Source: an uncultured Dorea sp.
GTDB lineage: Bacteria; Bacillota; Clostridia; Lachnospirales; Lachnospiraceae
Assembly: GCA_910588745.1 (NCBI GenBank)
Contig: CAJURK010000003.1
Location: 1-64,000, forward strand
DNA: 64,000 bases
Reading direction: 5' to 3'
Shown here piece by piece: positions 51,225 to 59,218 of the stretch. The notes under the pieces were generated by a model. It saw nothing but the letters and a program-made list of their open reading frames with translations. It made no database searches and was not told where the DNA came from. Both the position numbers and the translations under genes were made by a program. How positions within the stretch are numbered: position 1 is the first letter of the stretch; each line of letters starts with the position of its first letter.

Positions 51225-52127
51225 TTATTCTCCCTTCCTAATCACATTGATTAATATCTCTAAAGAGGCTATCTGATTCTGCAGCCAGAACATAATTCTT
51301 TTCCTCCTCCCTCGCTTTATTGAATTTGTAGCAGCGTCTTCAAGATGCTTGATTTTCAATTCCGGGTTATATACGACTTTTAAATTCTTTTCCTGGCAAC
51401 GTAAGAATAATAATTCTTCTTCTTTATATAAAAAGGTTTTCGAATTGAACGCATCTGTATACTTCCCTATATACTGTGGAGAAAATACGATACAACATCC
51501 ATGCAGAATAACATTCTCTCTCCGTTTATCAAGATCCGTGGTTAATTGATATTTTGCATGCCTGCTTACAGTCTTTTTCCCAGCCAATTGATATAGTTTA
51601 TTCCTCAACAGTTTAAATGCAACAATCGGATAATTTAGAAACCATTTCATCTGCCAATAATCACGTTTATGAATTCTTAACTCTTCTTCAAAAAATTTCA
51701 AATCTGGGAACAAGTAATAAACCGGATTGATCTGACCGTTTTTCAATATAATTTGGGGTCCCATAATACCAAAGCAGCTTTTCTCATATTCTTTTTTAAT
51801 AATGTCGAAAAAATTCTTCTGTTCTACTAACGTATCGTTATTTAGAATGCATATAAAATCACTGCTTAATTTCTCCACAGCATACCGATAACCTATATTA
51901 TTTCCCTTTGCAAAACCCAAATTTTCACTATTTAAAATTACATATATTCTTTCGCTTCCTTTATATCGCTCTTTTAATAATCTTCCGCTATGATTAGGAG
52001 ATGAATTATCAACAACGATAATCTGATAATTTTCACCTTCAAGCGCCTTTTTTATTGACTCAATACAGTCAACAGTTTCCTTGATTACATTAAAGTGTAA
52101 AATAACAAAACTAATTCGTTTATCCAT
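51225..52127 (-). CDS. Family 2 glycosyltransferase
   Basis: 300 residues. Seen: ISFVILHFNVIKETVDCI, YQIIVVDNSSPNHSG, NLGFAKGNNIGYRYA, FICILNNDTLVEQKNF and FLYKEEELLFLRC. The LNNDT metal motif and FLYxEE block resemble WbbL-type enzymes. It ends 2 bp before the following GT2. RBS AGGAAAA. Donor unknown. Confidence 0.9.
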   Translation of the reverse strand: MDKRISFVILHFNVIKETVDCIESIKKALEGENYQIIVVDNSSPNHSGRLLKERYKGSERIYVILNSENLGFAKGNNIGYRYAVEKLSSDFICILNNDTLVEQKNFFDIIKKEYEKSCFGIMGPQIILKNGQINPVYYLFPDLKFFEEELRIHKRDYWQMKWFLNYPIVAFKLLRNKLYQLAGKKTVSRHAKYQLTTDLDKRRENVILHGCCIVFSPQYIGKYTDAFNSKTFLYKEEELLFLRCQEKNLKVVYNPELKIKHLEDAATNSIKRGRRKRIMFWLQNQIASLEILINVIRKGE

Positions 52128-52174
52128 GTCTATTTTCCTGTCAATTTTCTTTTTCTACAATATTTCTTGTAAAA

Positions 52175-53518
52175 CTAGTACTGTATTATACGTTCTTCTA
52201 ATAATTCGTTTCCATTCGGATCATCATATACAGATATTTTTATTTCCCCGGTATCTCCCTCTTTTCCATAAAAGAGTTTCTCTTCTTCTAAAGGTTCCAA
52301 TTCCTGTATCAGCTTTTCTTCTCTGCCGACTTTTTCAAGCGTAACATATAGTACCCTTTCTTCAGAAAATGCCGGTTTAATATGAATCTCCGATTCTGTA
52401 TCTTTCTGTATCACAGAAACATCTATGCAAGATACTCGGAATTCCTCTAAAACAGGCAGATATCTCTCAACTGTTTCTAAAACGAATATATCCGGATTGT
52501 ATTCAGATATATACCTCTGTTTAAAATATTCACTACGTATAAATACGCTATTCTCAAACTGGGTCGCGATACATGGCGCCATTGCAGTCGAAAAAGAGTC
52601 TCTCTTAACAAATAAATCCCTCTGATCCGCTCCTTTTGTATAAAAAAGATATCCTGCACTTGTTTCTTCTTTCGTTGTATGATATTCGCTCAGATAATCA
52701 ATATTATAATCTATTTCCCCTTCTTCCTCAGGAATATTAAGCATATTAGCAAGATCACCTTTCAACGGACAAACCTGCGAAAACGAAACCTCATCAATCC
52801 CCGGCATTGTAACTCCTAATTCTTCCGCAAGGCTAACTGCGCCAATATATGCGCCTGCTTTATTCCAGTGCGTATCCGTCTTCCTGTATAAAATTAAATC
52901 CGGGCGATCCTCTTTCGCTTTTATTAATTCCTTATAAGGATATACGATTCTTATGTCTGTATTTTCTCTTAAATACTTTATCAACTGCTCCGTACTGCTC
53001 TCCTCATCCTGAAACTCATAATAATCCGGAAGTTTTTCGGGATAAATAGTTTCTTTATTGGGGGCGATAAAAAGTACGAATTCTATTCCCCGGCGTTCAA
53101 GCGCTCTTTTCGTTACAATTAAATTATCCGTTATCGCCTTTAATTGTTCCTCCGTATATTTCCAATACCCCAACGACTGTTCAAGAGGATTATAATCGCT
53201 TTTACTGCTGTAAAACAGCCAGCCGTCCTTTCCTATTACTACTTTATCGCTGGAAGACTGCTTAAATCCAAAATAATCTATGGAATTATTTAACATTACC
53301 AACTGGTTGCGGTAAGGTAAATTATCATTGTAATATTTCTCAAATTCTTCTGGAAATGTATCAAAATTTCCAAAAGACAGCTTTGGTCTTTCTATTTTAT
53401 TTCTATTTTCATAATTTTCCGCATCCACATAATCTTTCAATAAAACAAATGAAGCAGAGGGAGCCATAATCACAATTATAAACATGATAATCCATAAAAC
53501 GGACCTTCTTTTTGCCAT
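52175..53518 (-). CDS. AlgX/AlgJ-like SGNH acetyl-transfer protein (MBOAT partner)
   Basis: 447 residues. N-terminal membrane anchor (about 8-27), then an extracellular SGNH-like domain: YYNDNLPYRNQLVMLNNSI, VVIGKDGWLFYS, FVLFIAPNKETIYPEKLP and the catalytic-type KTDTHWNKAGAY (Asp-x-His). This is the ALGX/DHHW pattern, whose members complete O-acetylation of exported polysaccharides together with an MBOAT. The MBOAT gene ends 8 bp upstream. A C-terminal beta domain of about 80 residues follows. RBS AGGAGG. Confidence 0.9.
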   Translation of the reverse strand: MAKRRSVLWIIMFIIVIMAPSASFVLLKDYVDAENYENRNKIERPKLSFGNFDTFPEEFEKYYNDNLPYRNQLVMLNNSIDYFGFKQSSSDKVVIGKDGWLFYSSKSDYNPLEQSLGYWKYTEEQLKAITDNLIVTKRALERRGIEFVLFIAPNKETIYPEKLPDYYEFQDEESSTEQLIKYLRENTDIRIVYPYKELIKAKEDRPDLILYRKTDTHWNKAGAYIGAVSLAEELGVTMPGIDEVSFSQVCPLKGDLANMLNIPEEEGEIDYNIDYLSEYHTTKEETSAGYLFYTKGADQRDLFVKRDSFSTAMAPCIATQFENSVFIRSEYFKQRYISEYNPDIFVLETVERYLPVLEEFRVSCIDVSVIQKDTESEIHIKPAFSEERVLYVTLEKVGREEKLIQELEPLEEEKLFYGKEGDTGEIKISVYDDPNGNELLEERIIQY

Positions 53519-53526
53519 AATTCCTC

Positions 53527-54924
53527 CTAAAACCTAAAGTATATAAACGGATTATATGTGTTGCTTGCCAACGCTGCAATGCACAATAGGAATACAGCCA
53601 TACAGTATAACGCCTCAATCCCGGAACCCTTCATTCTTTCGGCAATCTTCTTATGCCTGAACAGCCATTGGAACACTCCGCATCCTAAAACTGATAACGC
53701 TGCAATTGCAATCGTTTTATTCCCCACCAGCATGGGAAACCTAAAAACGGAATCCGTATACTTCCATGGCGCCAGCATTCTTTTCGCAAATACTCCCGCC
53801 TGATGCAGGCTTTCTGCCCGAAATAATACCCAGCCAAAATTTACTACCATAAAAGTATATACCCATGCCAAAAACTTCTGTTTTTTTAATACTTCTTTCC
53901 ATCCTAGCCTCTCTATGATCTGGAAAAATCCGTGGTACATTCCCCATAATACAAAATTAATGCTTGCGCCGTGCCAAAGACCAGTAGCGAAAAACACAAT
54001 TACCAGATTCATATATGTCCTTATTTTCCCTTTGCGGTTTCCTCCTAATGGAATATAAAGATATTCCTTAAACCAGGTACTTAGCGAAATATGCCATCTT
54101 CGCCAGAATTCCTGAATCGAAACAGATAGGTACGGATATGCGAAATTTTCCTGAAATTCAAACCCAAACATTTTCCCCAGCCCTATAGCCATATCTGAAT
54201 AACCGGAAAAATCATAATATATCTGCATCATATACAAAACGGCCGCCGTCCAGGCAAATAATCCCGTCAAGTTTTCATAATCCAATGCATAGATCCTATC
54301 TACACTTTGGGCAAGCACGTTGGAAATAAGAACCTTTTTCCCAAATCCATAGCCAAATCTCCGGATACCCTCTGCTATTTTTTCAGCAGTACATATCCTG
54401 TTGTTTAACTGTTTTTCTATATCCCTATATTTAACAATAGGCCCTGCGATAAGCTGCGGAAAAAAAGAAATATATAAAGCGAGGTTAAGAATGTTCTTCT
54501 GTGCTTTATACTCTCCTTTATACAAATCAATCATATACGACATGATTTGAAACGTAAAAAATGAAATTCCTATTGGCAAAGGTATTTTCTTAAAATCTAT
54601 CTGTATTCCTACTAACTTATTAATGATTTCAATAAAAAAATCTAAATATTTAAAATATCCCAGCAGGCCAATATTAAGCAAAATATCGAATACAATCAAA
54701 TGTTTTTTCAACCTGTCAGTCTTTTCTATGCAAATACCTATGCCCCAGTTCATTAGTATTGAAAAAAACATTAAAAGTATATAGACTGGTTCTCCCCAGG
54801 CATAAAATAGCAGACTACAAATCAACAGAAAGACATTTCTATACTGTATATCTGAAAAAATATAATATCCGATAAAAACGATCGGTAAAAAAATCCAGAT
54901 AAACAACAGAGATGAAAAAACCAT
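53527..54924 (-). CDS. MBOAT acyltransferase (AlgI-like)
   Basis: 465 residues, about ten to eleven helices. Seen: PLPIGISFFTFQIMSYMIDLY, FFPQLIAGPIVKYRDI, SIQEFWRRWHISLSTWFKEYL, YIPLGGNRKG and the catalytic TGLWHGASINF. The YIPLGGNRKG block marks the AlgI/PatA-type O-acetyltransferases. It forms a pair with the AlgX-like protein. No carrier protein or adenylation enzyme is adjacent, in contrast to the MBOAT at 25613. RBS GGAGGAAG. Confidence 0.94.
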   Translation of the reverse strand: MVFSSLLFIWIFLPIVFIGYYIFSDIQYRNVFLLICSLLFYAWGEPVYILLMFFSILMNWGIGICIEKTDRLKKHLIVFDILLNIGLLGYFKYLDFFIEIINKLVGIQIDFKKIPLPIGISFFTFQIMSYMIDLYKGEYKAQKNILNLALYISFFPQLIAGPIVKYRDIEKQLNNRICTAEKIAEGIRRFGYGFGKKVLISNVLAQSVDRIYALDYENLTGLFAWTAAVLYMMQIYYDFSGYSDMAIGLGKMFGFEFQENFAYPYLSVSIQEFWRRWHISLSTWFKEYLYIPLGGNRKGKIRTYMNLVIVFFATGLWHGASINFVLWGMYHGFFQIIERLGWKEVLKKQKFLAWVYTFMVVNFGWVLFRAESLHQAGVFAKRMLAPWKYTDSVFRFPMLVGNKTIAIAALSVLGCGVFQWLFRHKKIAERMKGSGIEALYCMAVFLLCIAALASNTYNPFIYFRF

Positions 54925-54973
54925 AAATTTTCTTCCTCCAAATAATCTGCAATAACATTCAAAATTTTATATA

Positions 54974-55001
54974 TTTATAACCAATCATATTTTAATTGCA
55001 A
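54974..55001 (-). promoter_or_regulatory. Candidate promoter upstream of the MBOAT/AlgX pair
   Basis: On the minus strand, TTGCAA (54996-55001) and TATAAA (54974-54979) are 16 nt apart in a 115-bp AT-rich gap after the GT61 gene. The AT-richness makes chance matches likely. Confidence 0.35.
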
Positions 55002-55039
55002 CACAGATCATATTATTTATGCTGCATATTCCTAACAGT

Positions 55040-56248
55040 TCATAATCTTTTTATATAAAACCGAAACAATTCTTTCTTCGCATTTGCTGTAGTTGAAAAT
55101 TCTTTATCAATATACAGCGGCACTTCCCTCTTGCTATTTTTGTTCCTTGCAAAGTATACCGGAACATACCAAATTAATTTTAGCAATCTCCTAACATGCT
55201 GTTTTAAACCTATCGGTTCAAAATTCATGTTCTGATCCTCTAAATATTTTTTTACATTCTGGTTGTAATCTACAATAAACGGTCCAGCCGGCCCTACCGC
55301 CTTAAGAGAAATATGCGCATCAATATTAACCACTTTTAAATTTCTAATTGCATTCACATCAACCTGTCTGTAATTTGGCTTATTCGTCTTACGAATAATA
55401 CAGAGTTCCGTTCCATCTTCTGCAAACATCATATTATGCGGCAGTGTTCCTGACAGACATGCCGCTTTTCTGCTCTCCCGGATCATCATAATCTGTTCTG
55501 TCAAAGAATACTTCTCAGGCGCCACAACCAGATACCCATTCTTTCGGAACAAATCCTCAATCTCTTTTTCTCCAATTTCCATCGGAATTCTATTTCCCAG
55601 TTGTCTTCGTGTAAAATAAATACACTCTCCTTTATATTTTCCCGGTTCGTCCGCTTTTGCCAAAACCTGCTCCGCCGCCTTGTCAAAAATCTCTTTATAT
55701 TTCACGCTACAAAAAATTCCGGGTTTATGGGCGCATTCCGGGATAATGACCTGATTAAAAACGGTTGGAATTTCAATCCTGATCAGCTGTTCCCTTCTAA
55801 TGCCCAGCAATTCCAAAAATTCTAAATAAATACCGGAAATTTCTACTGTCGAATCATATACGATTCCCAACGGCTCTTTATTCTCCAAAACATACCATAA
55901 CCGGGAAACCATATCCATTAAGAAATGTCCCCAATGTTTCCAAAATCTTCCAAAATAAATTACTTTTTCCTCTCTTCTGGAAACCGGCTCTTCTATTTCA
56001 TAAGAACCTCCCCATGCATCAACCGGCGACAACGCCTCAAATCCTGACAGTTCGACAAAACTGCCTCTGTTATCCACAACACCGGCTCTCTTTTCCCCAT
56101 TAACAATCTTATAAGGTAAAATAAGGCCGTATTCAACCTTTCTTACCTCCAAGCGTCTCCCTGCATCCTCGCAAACAGATAATTGATCCATTTCTTTATA
56201 ATGGGTTAAAAATAAATTATCCATATACTTATATTCTGCAATATCCAT
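55040..56248 (-). CDS. Family 61 glycosyltransferase (DUF563)
   Basis: 402 residues. Seen: VIYFGRFWKHWGHFLMDMVS, a GHF motif at the typical GT61 position, YFTRRQLGNRI, RKNGYLVVAPEKYSLTEQI and ACLSGTLPHNMMFA (the SG-x-L-x-N block). Bacterial GT61 proteins occur in capsule loci, often with uncertain donors. It lies between the sugar dehydrogenase and the MBOAT pair; the product of the former could be its donor (inference). RBS AGGGTGG. Confidence 0.88.
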   Translation of the reverse strand: MDIAEYKYMDNLFLTHYKEMDQLSVCEDAGRRLEVRKVEYGLILPYKIVNGEKRAGVVDNRGSFVELSGFEALSPVDAWGGSYEIEEPVSRREEKVIYFGRFWKHWGHFLMDMVSRLWYVLENKEPLGIVYDSTVEISGIYLEFLELLGIRREQLIRIEIPTVFNQVIIPECAHKPGIFCSVKYKEIFDKAAEQVLAKADEPGKYKGECIYFTRRQLGNRIPMEIGEKEIEDLFRKNGYLVVAPEKYSLTEQIMMIRESRKAACLSGTLPHNMMFAEDGTELCIIRKTNKPNYRQVDVNAIRNLKVVNIDAHISLKAVGPAGPFIVDYNQNVKKYLEDQNMNFEPIGLKQHVRRLLKLIWYVPVYFARNKNSKREVPLYIDKEFSTTANAKKELFRFYIKRL

Positions 56249-56296
56249 TTTTCCACCCTACTATTCTCAACTGTTTTCCAATAAATGGACTCTCTC

Positions 56297-57481
56297 TTAA
56301 TCTCTGTAAAATACGTCTCTTGTATACACTTTTTCTTTTACATCGTCCAGCAATCTGTCATACCGGTTCGCAATAATCACATCCGCCCTCTCTTTAAACT
56401 GGTTTAAATCCCCGATAACCTCCGATTTAAAATATTCTGCTTCTTTTAGCGCAGGCTCATAAACGATAACCTCTACCCCCTCTCCCTTTATCCGCTTCAT
56501 CACACCCTGAATGGAAGATTGCCTGAAATTGTCTGAATTAAACTTCATTGCCAGACGATACACTCCCACAACTCCCGGCTTCCTCTTTAGAACCTGGGAC
56601 GCCACAAAATCTTTTCTGGTACGATTTGCTTCTACGATCGCCCCCATAATTTCATTGGGAACATCTTGATAATTAGCCAGAAGCTGCTTGGTATCCTTCG
56701 GCAGACAGTATCCGCCATAGCCAAAAGAAGGATTGTTATAGTGGGTACCAATACGCGGATCCAGACCAATTCCTTCTATGATCTGTCTCGTATCCAACCC
56801 TTTCATCTCTGCATAAGTATCCAATTCATTAAAATACGCCACACGAAGCGCAAGGTACGTGTTCGCAAATAACTTAATTGCCTCCGCTTCTGTTGCATCT
56901 GTTAGAAGGACGGCAATATCCTCCTTTATCGCGCCGTTTTTCAGCAGCCCCGCAAACTCTGCCGCCTTCTCATGAAGATAGAGATCTCCTTTCGGCGCTC
57001 CCACCACAATTCTGGAAGGATAAAGATTGTCGTACAGAGCCCGTCCTTCCCTTAAAAATTCCGGCGAAAAAAGGAAATAGCAGTTCGGATATTTTCTAAC
57101 TAAACTTTCTGTATATCCGACAGGAACCGTAGATTTAATTACAATTACCGCATTGGGATTCGTACAATCCACCTGCTCGACCACACTTTCCACAGACGAC
57201 GTATCAAAGTGATTCTTCTCTGGGTCATAATTTGTCGGCGTAGCGACCACCACAAAATCTGCCTCTGCAAGTTCCAATTCTAATTCAGTCCCACAACGCA
57301 GGCTCAAATCCTTCTGCGCAAGATATTCTTCTATCTCTTTATCTATGATCGGGGATTTCCGCGCATTTACCATATCTGCACGCGCCTGCACAATATCATA
57401 TGCATATACGTCATGGAACTGCGACAGTAAAACTGCGTTCGATAACCCAACGTATCCCATTCCTGCAATAATAACCCTCAT
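56297..57481 (-). CDS. UDP-glucose 6-dehydrogenase family protein
   Basis: 394 residues. Seen: [16 protein letters not shown] (residues 4-19), [38 protein letters not shown] and the catalytic [15 protein letters not shown] with Cys 259. It oxidises a UDP-hexose, most often UDP-glucose to UDP-glucuronic acid. The FSPEFLREG pattern and its length (about 390) fit the short Ugd group. RBS AGAGGTAG. It follows wzx by 34 bp. Confidence 0.95.
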   Translation of the reverse strand: MRVIIAGMGYVGLSNAVLLSQFHDVYAYDIVQARADMVNARKSPIIDKEIEEYLAQKDLSLRCGTELELELAEADFVVVATPTNYDPEKNHFDTSSVESVVEQVDCTNPNAVIVIKSTVPVGYTESLVRKYPNCYFLFSPEFLREGRALYDNLYPSRIVVGAPKGDLYLHEKAAEFAGLLKNGAIKEDIAVLLTDATEAEAIKLFANTYLALRVAYFNELDTYAEMKGLDTRQIIEGIGLDPRIGTHYNNPSFGYGGYCLPKDTKQLLANYQDVPNEIMGAIVEANRTRKDFVASQVLKRKPGVVGVYRLAMKFNSDNFRQSSIQGVMKRIKGEGVEVIVYEPALKEAEYFKSEVIGDLNQFKERADVIIANRYDRLLDDVKEKVYTRDVFYRD

Positions 57482-57515
57482 CCTAAATCTACCTCTTCTT
57501 CTCTATAATTCAATA

Positions 57516-58970
57516 CTATCTTTTCAAACGTTTCAAAACCTGTCCTGCAACCTCATTTAAATATGGGTCTTTGATTAACATCAGTATCACAAAGTATCCC
57601 ACGGCACATATCATTACCGTTCCTCCCAGAACAACTGCTATACCGTTATAAACCCGGTCCATCATACTGCGGACTGCAAAAAACCATACACTGGCCGCCA
57701 GATAGACCAATCCCCTTGTATAGAGTACACGCGTCGCAAAAAAACGGCTGGAATAGTATGTCAGCACCAAAAATACAACGCTTTCTGAAAACAGCGTCGC
57801 AACGGACGCCCCCGCTGCTCCAAACCGAGGAATCAGCACCCCGTTGGCAAATAAGTTAAACACCGCGCCGCAGACTGTGGAAATCAGAACCTCTTTATCT
57901 CTCTTATAAGGAATACAGATCTGGTATGCCAAAATCCGGTTCACCGCGCTAACGACGACTTTTGCAGATAATACCTTCGCTGCAAAACTCCCCGCAAGAA
58001 ACTCTTCACCACTGAACACCAGAATCAAAATGTCGCTGGTACATATCATGCCGATAGCCATCGGCATCGAAATCATCAGAAGCATATCCACGGATGTCTT
58101 CATAAGTTTTTCATATTCCTTCTTTAAACCATTCCCGATATAGTAAGATACCCGCGGCAGAATCGTAGACGAAATCGTTCCGATCAGCGTACTGACTACC
58201 AGATTAATCTTAACCGCCGCCGTGTATACCCCAGTAACCTGATCTCCCTGCAGAGCGCCGAGCATCGTTGTATCCATCGTCATATAGATGCTGCTGGCCA
58301 CGCTTGTCCCGAAAATCAGAAGAATCGGTTTCAAATGTTTCCGGTATTCCAGGAAACTATTCTGCCTCCAATTTACAAATCTCCTAGAATGCCACAGATT
58401 CAGGGTTGCCGAACCACCAGACGATATTATGGTAAGCGCCGCATACCAATGATAATCCTCCCTGCTTCTCACCAGCAAAAACAGCATCGCCAGCGAGACA
58501 AACTGAAAAAGAACCGCCCTCTTTGTAATATAGGCATATTCTTCCTGAATGATAAAAAGCCATTCCATCCCAATCGTTGCAAAAACAATGCTGGCGCTGC
58601 TGATTATCAAAAGCCTTTTATACCCCCCAAGAATCGGCAGCTGCAGAAAAATAGCCAGCGCCCCATAAGATATCAGCGTTGTGCATAGATTAATATTTAT
58701 CATTTCCTTTGCAAACTTACTGAACTTCTCCCTGTCGTCCCGGATCCGCGCCCCTTCCCTTACCGCATATGTGCTGATTCCCAATGCGGCAAACATAGAA
58801 AAATACGATACGATCGAACTGGCATAATTTACCTTCCCAATTCCTGACGCCCCAAGCACCCTGGATGCATAAGGGAAGGTAATCAGAGGAAACAGGACGG
58901 TCATAAGCGTCTTAATACCGTTCGCAAACAGGTTAGCTCCCATTGATTTCTGCTGTCTATTATTATTCAT
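57516..58970 (-). CDS. Wzx-type polysaccharide flippase
   Basis: 484 residues, 12-14 hydrophobic helices, MATE/MVF superfamily. Seen: the N-terminal FPLITFPYASRVLGASGIGK, VNYASSIVSYFSMFAALGI and YAVREGARIRDDREKFSKF, all typical of Wzx/RfbX flippases that turn lipid-linked repeat units to the outer face. First gene after a strong terminator and a promoter with hairpin leader. A Wzy polymerase, the usual partner, is not recognisable in the window. RBS AGAGG. Confidence 0.93.
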   Translation of the reverse strand: MNNNRQQKSMGANLFANGIKTLMTVLFPLITFPYASRVLGASGIGKVNYASSIVSYFSMFAALGISTYAVREGARIRDDREKFSKFAKEMININLCTTLISYGALAIFLQLPILGGYKRLLIISSASIVFATIGMEWLFIIQEEYAYITKRAVLFQFVSLAMLFLLVRSREDYHWYAALTIISSGGSATLNLWHSRRFVNWRQNSFLEYRKHLKPILLIFGTSVASSIYMTMDTTMLGALQGDQVTGVYTAAVKINLVVSTLIGTISSTILPRVSYYIGNGLKKEYEKLMKTSVDMLLMISMPMAIGMICTSDILILVFSGEEFLAGSFAAKVLSAKVVVSAVNRILAYQICIPYKRDKEVLISTVCGAVFNLFANGVLIPRFGAAGASVATLFSESVVFLVLTYYSSRFFATRVLYTRGLVYLAASVWFFAVRSMMDRVYNGIAVVLGGTVMICAVGYFVILMLIKDPYLNEVAGQVLKRLKR

Positions 58971-59009
58971 ATAACCTCTTTAAAAATATGCGTCTCATAC
59001 TCCATAATC

Positions 59010-59030
59010 TGCCATAGACAATTTATGGCA
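59010..59030 (-). promoter_or_regulatory. Leader-RNA hairpin before wzx
   Basis: Perfect 7-bp stem TGCCATA/TATGGCA around a 7-nt loop, located about 11 nt after the expected RNA start and 40 nt before the wzx start codon. No U-tract follows. Position and size would suit an antitermination or processing element. Confidence 0.45.
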
Positions 59031-59047
59031 AATAACTACTATCGGCT

Positions 59048-59076
59048 ATTATAGCATTATTAGAACCTACATGCAA
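59048..59076 (-). promoter_or_regulatory. Promoter of the wzx-led polysaccharide unit
   Basis: On the minus strand, TTGCAT (59071-59076, 3 of 6) is followed after 17 nt by a perfect TATAAT (59048-59053) with an extended -10 TGC. It gives a leader of about 70 nt that contains the hairpin at 59010-59030. Confidence 0.55.
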
Positions 59077-59143
59077 CTTTTATCCCTTGCAATCTGTCCG
59101 TCAATCCTCCTCCCCAGACGCATTATGTTATTTTTTTGCACAA

Positions 59144-59173
59144 AAAAGGACCTGTCTGATAACAAGTCCTTTT
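59144..59173 (-). terminator. Strong terminator after the rhamnosidase gene
   Basis: 12-bp stem (AAAAGGAC core plus four more pairs, one G-U) with a 6-nt loop, followed on the minus strand by TTTTTTGTG. It lies 45 bp past the stop of the GH78 gene and isolates it from the wzx unit. Confidence 0.87.
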
Positions 59174-59218
59174 AACTTATGAAAACTCAAAACTCTATGA
59201 TCACTCTTTTCTCTGCGC

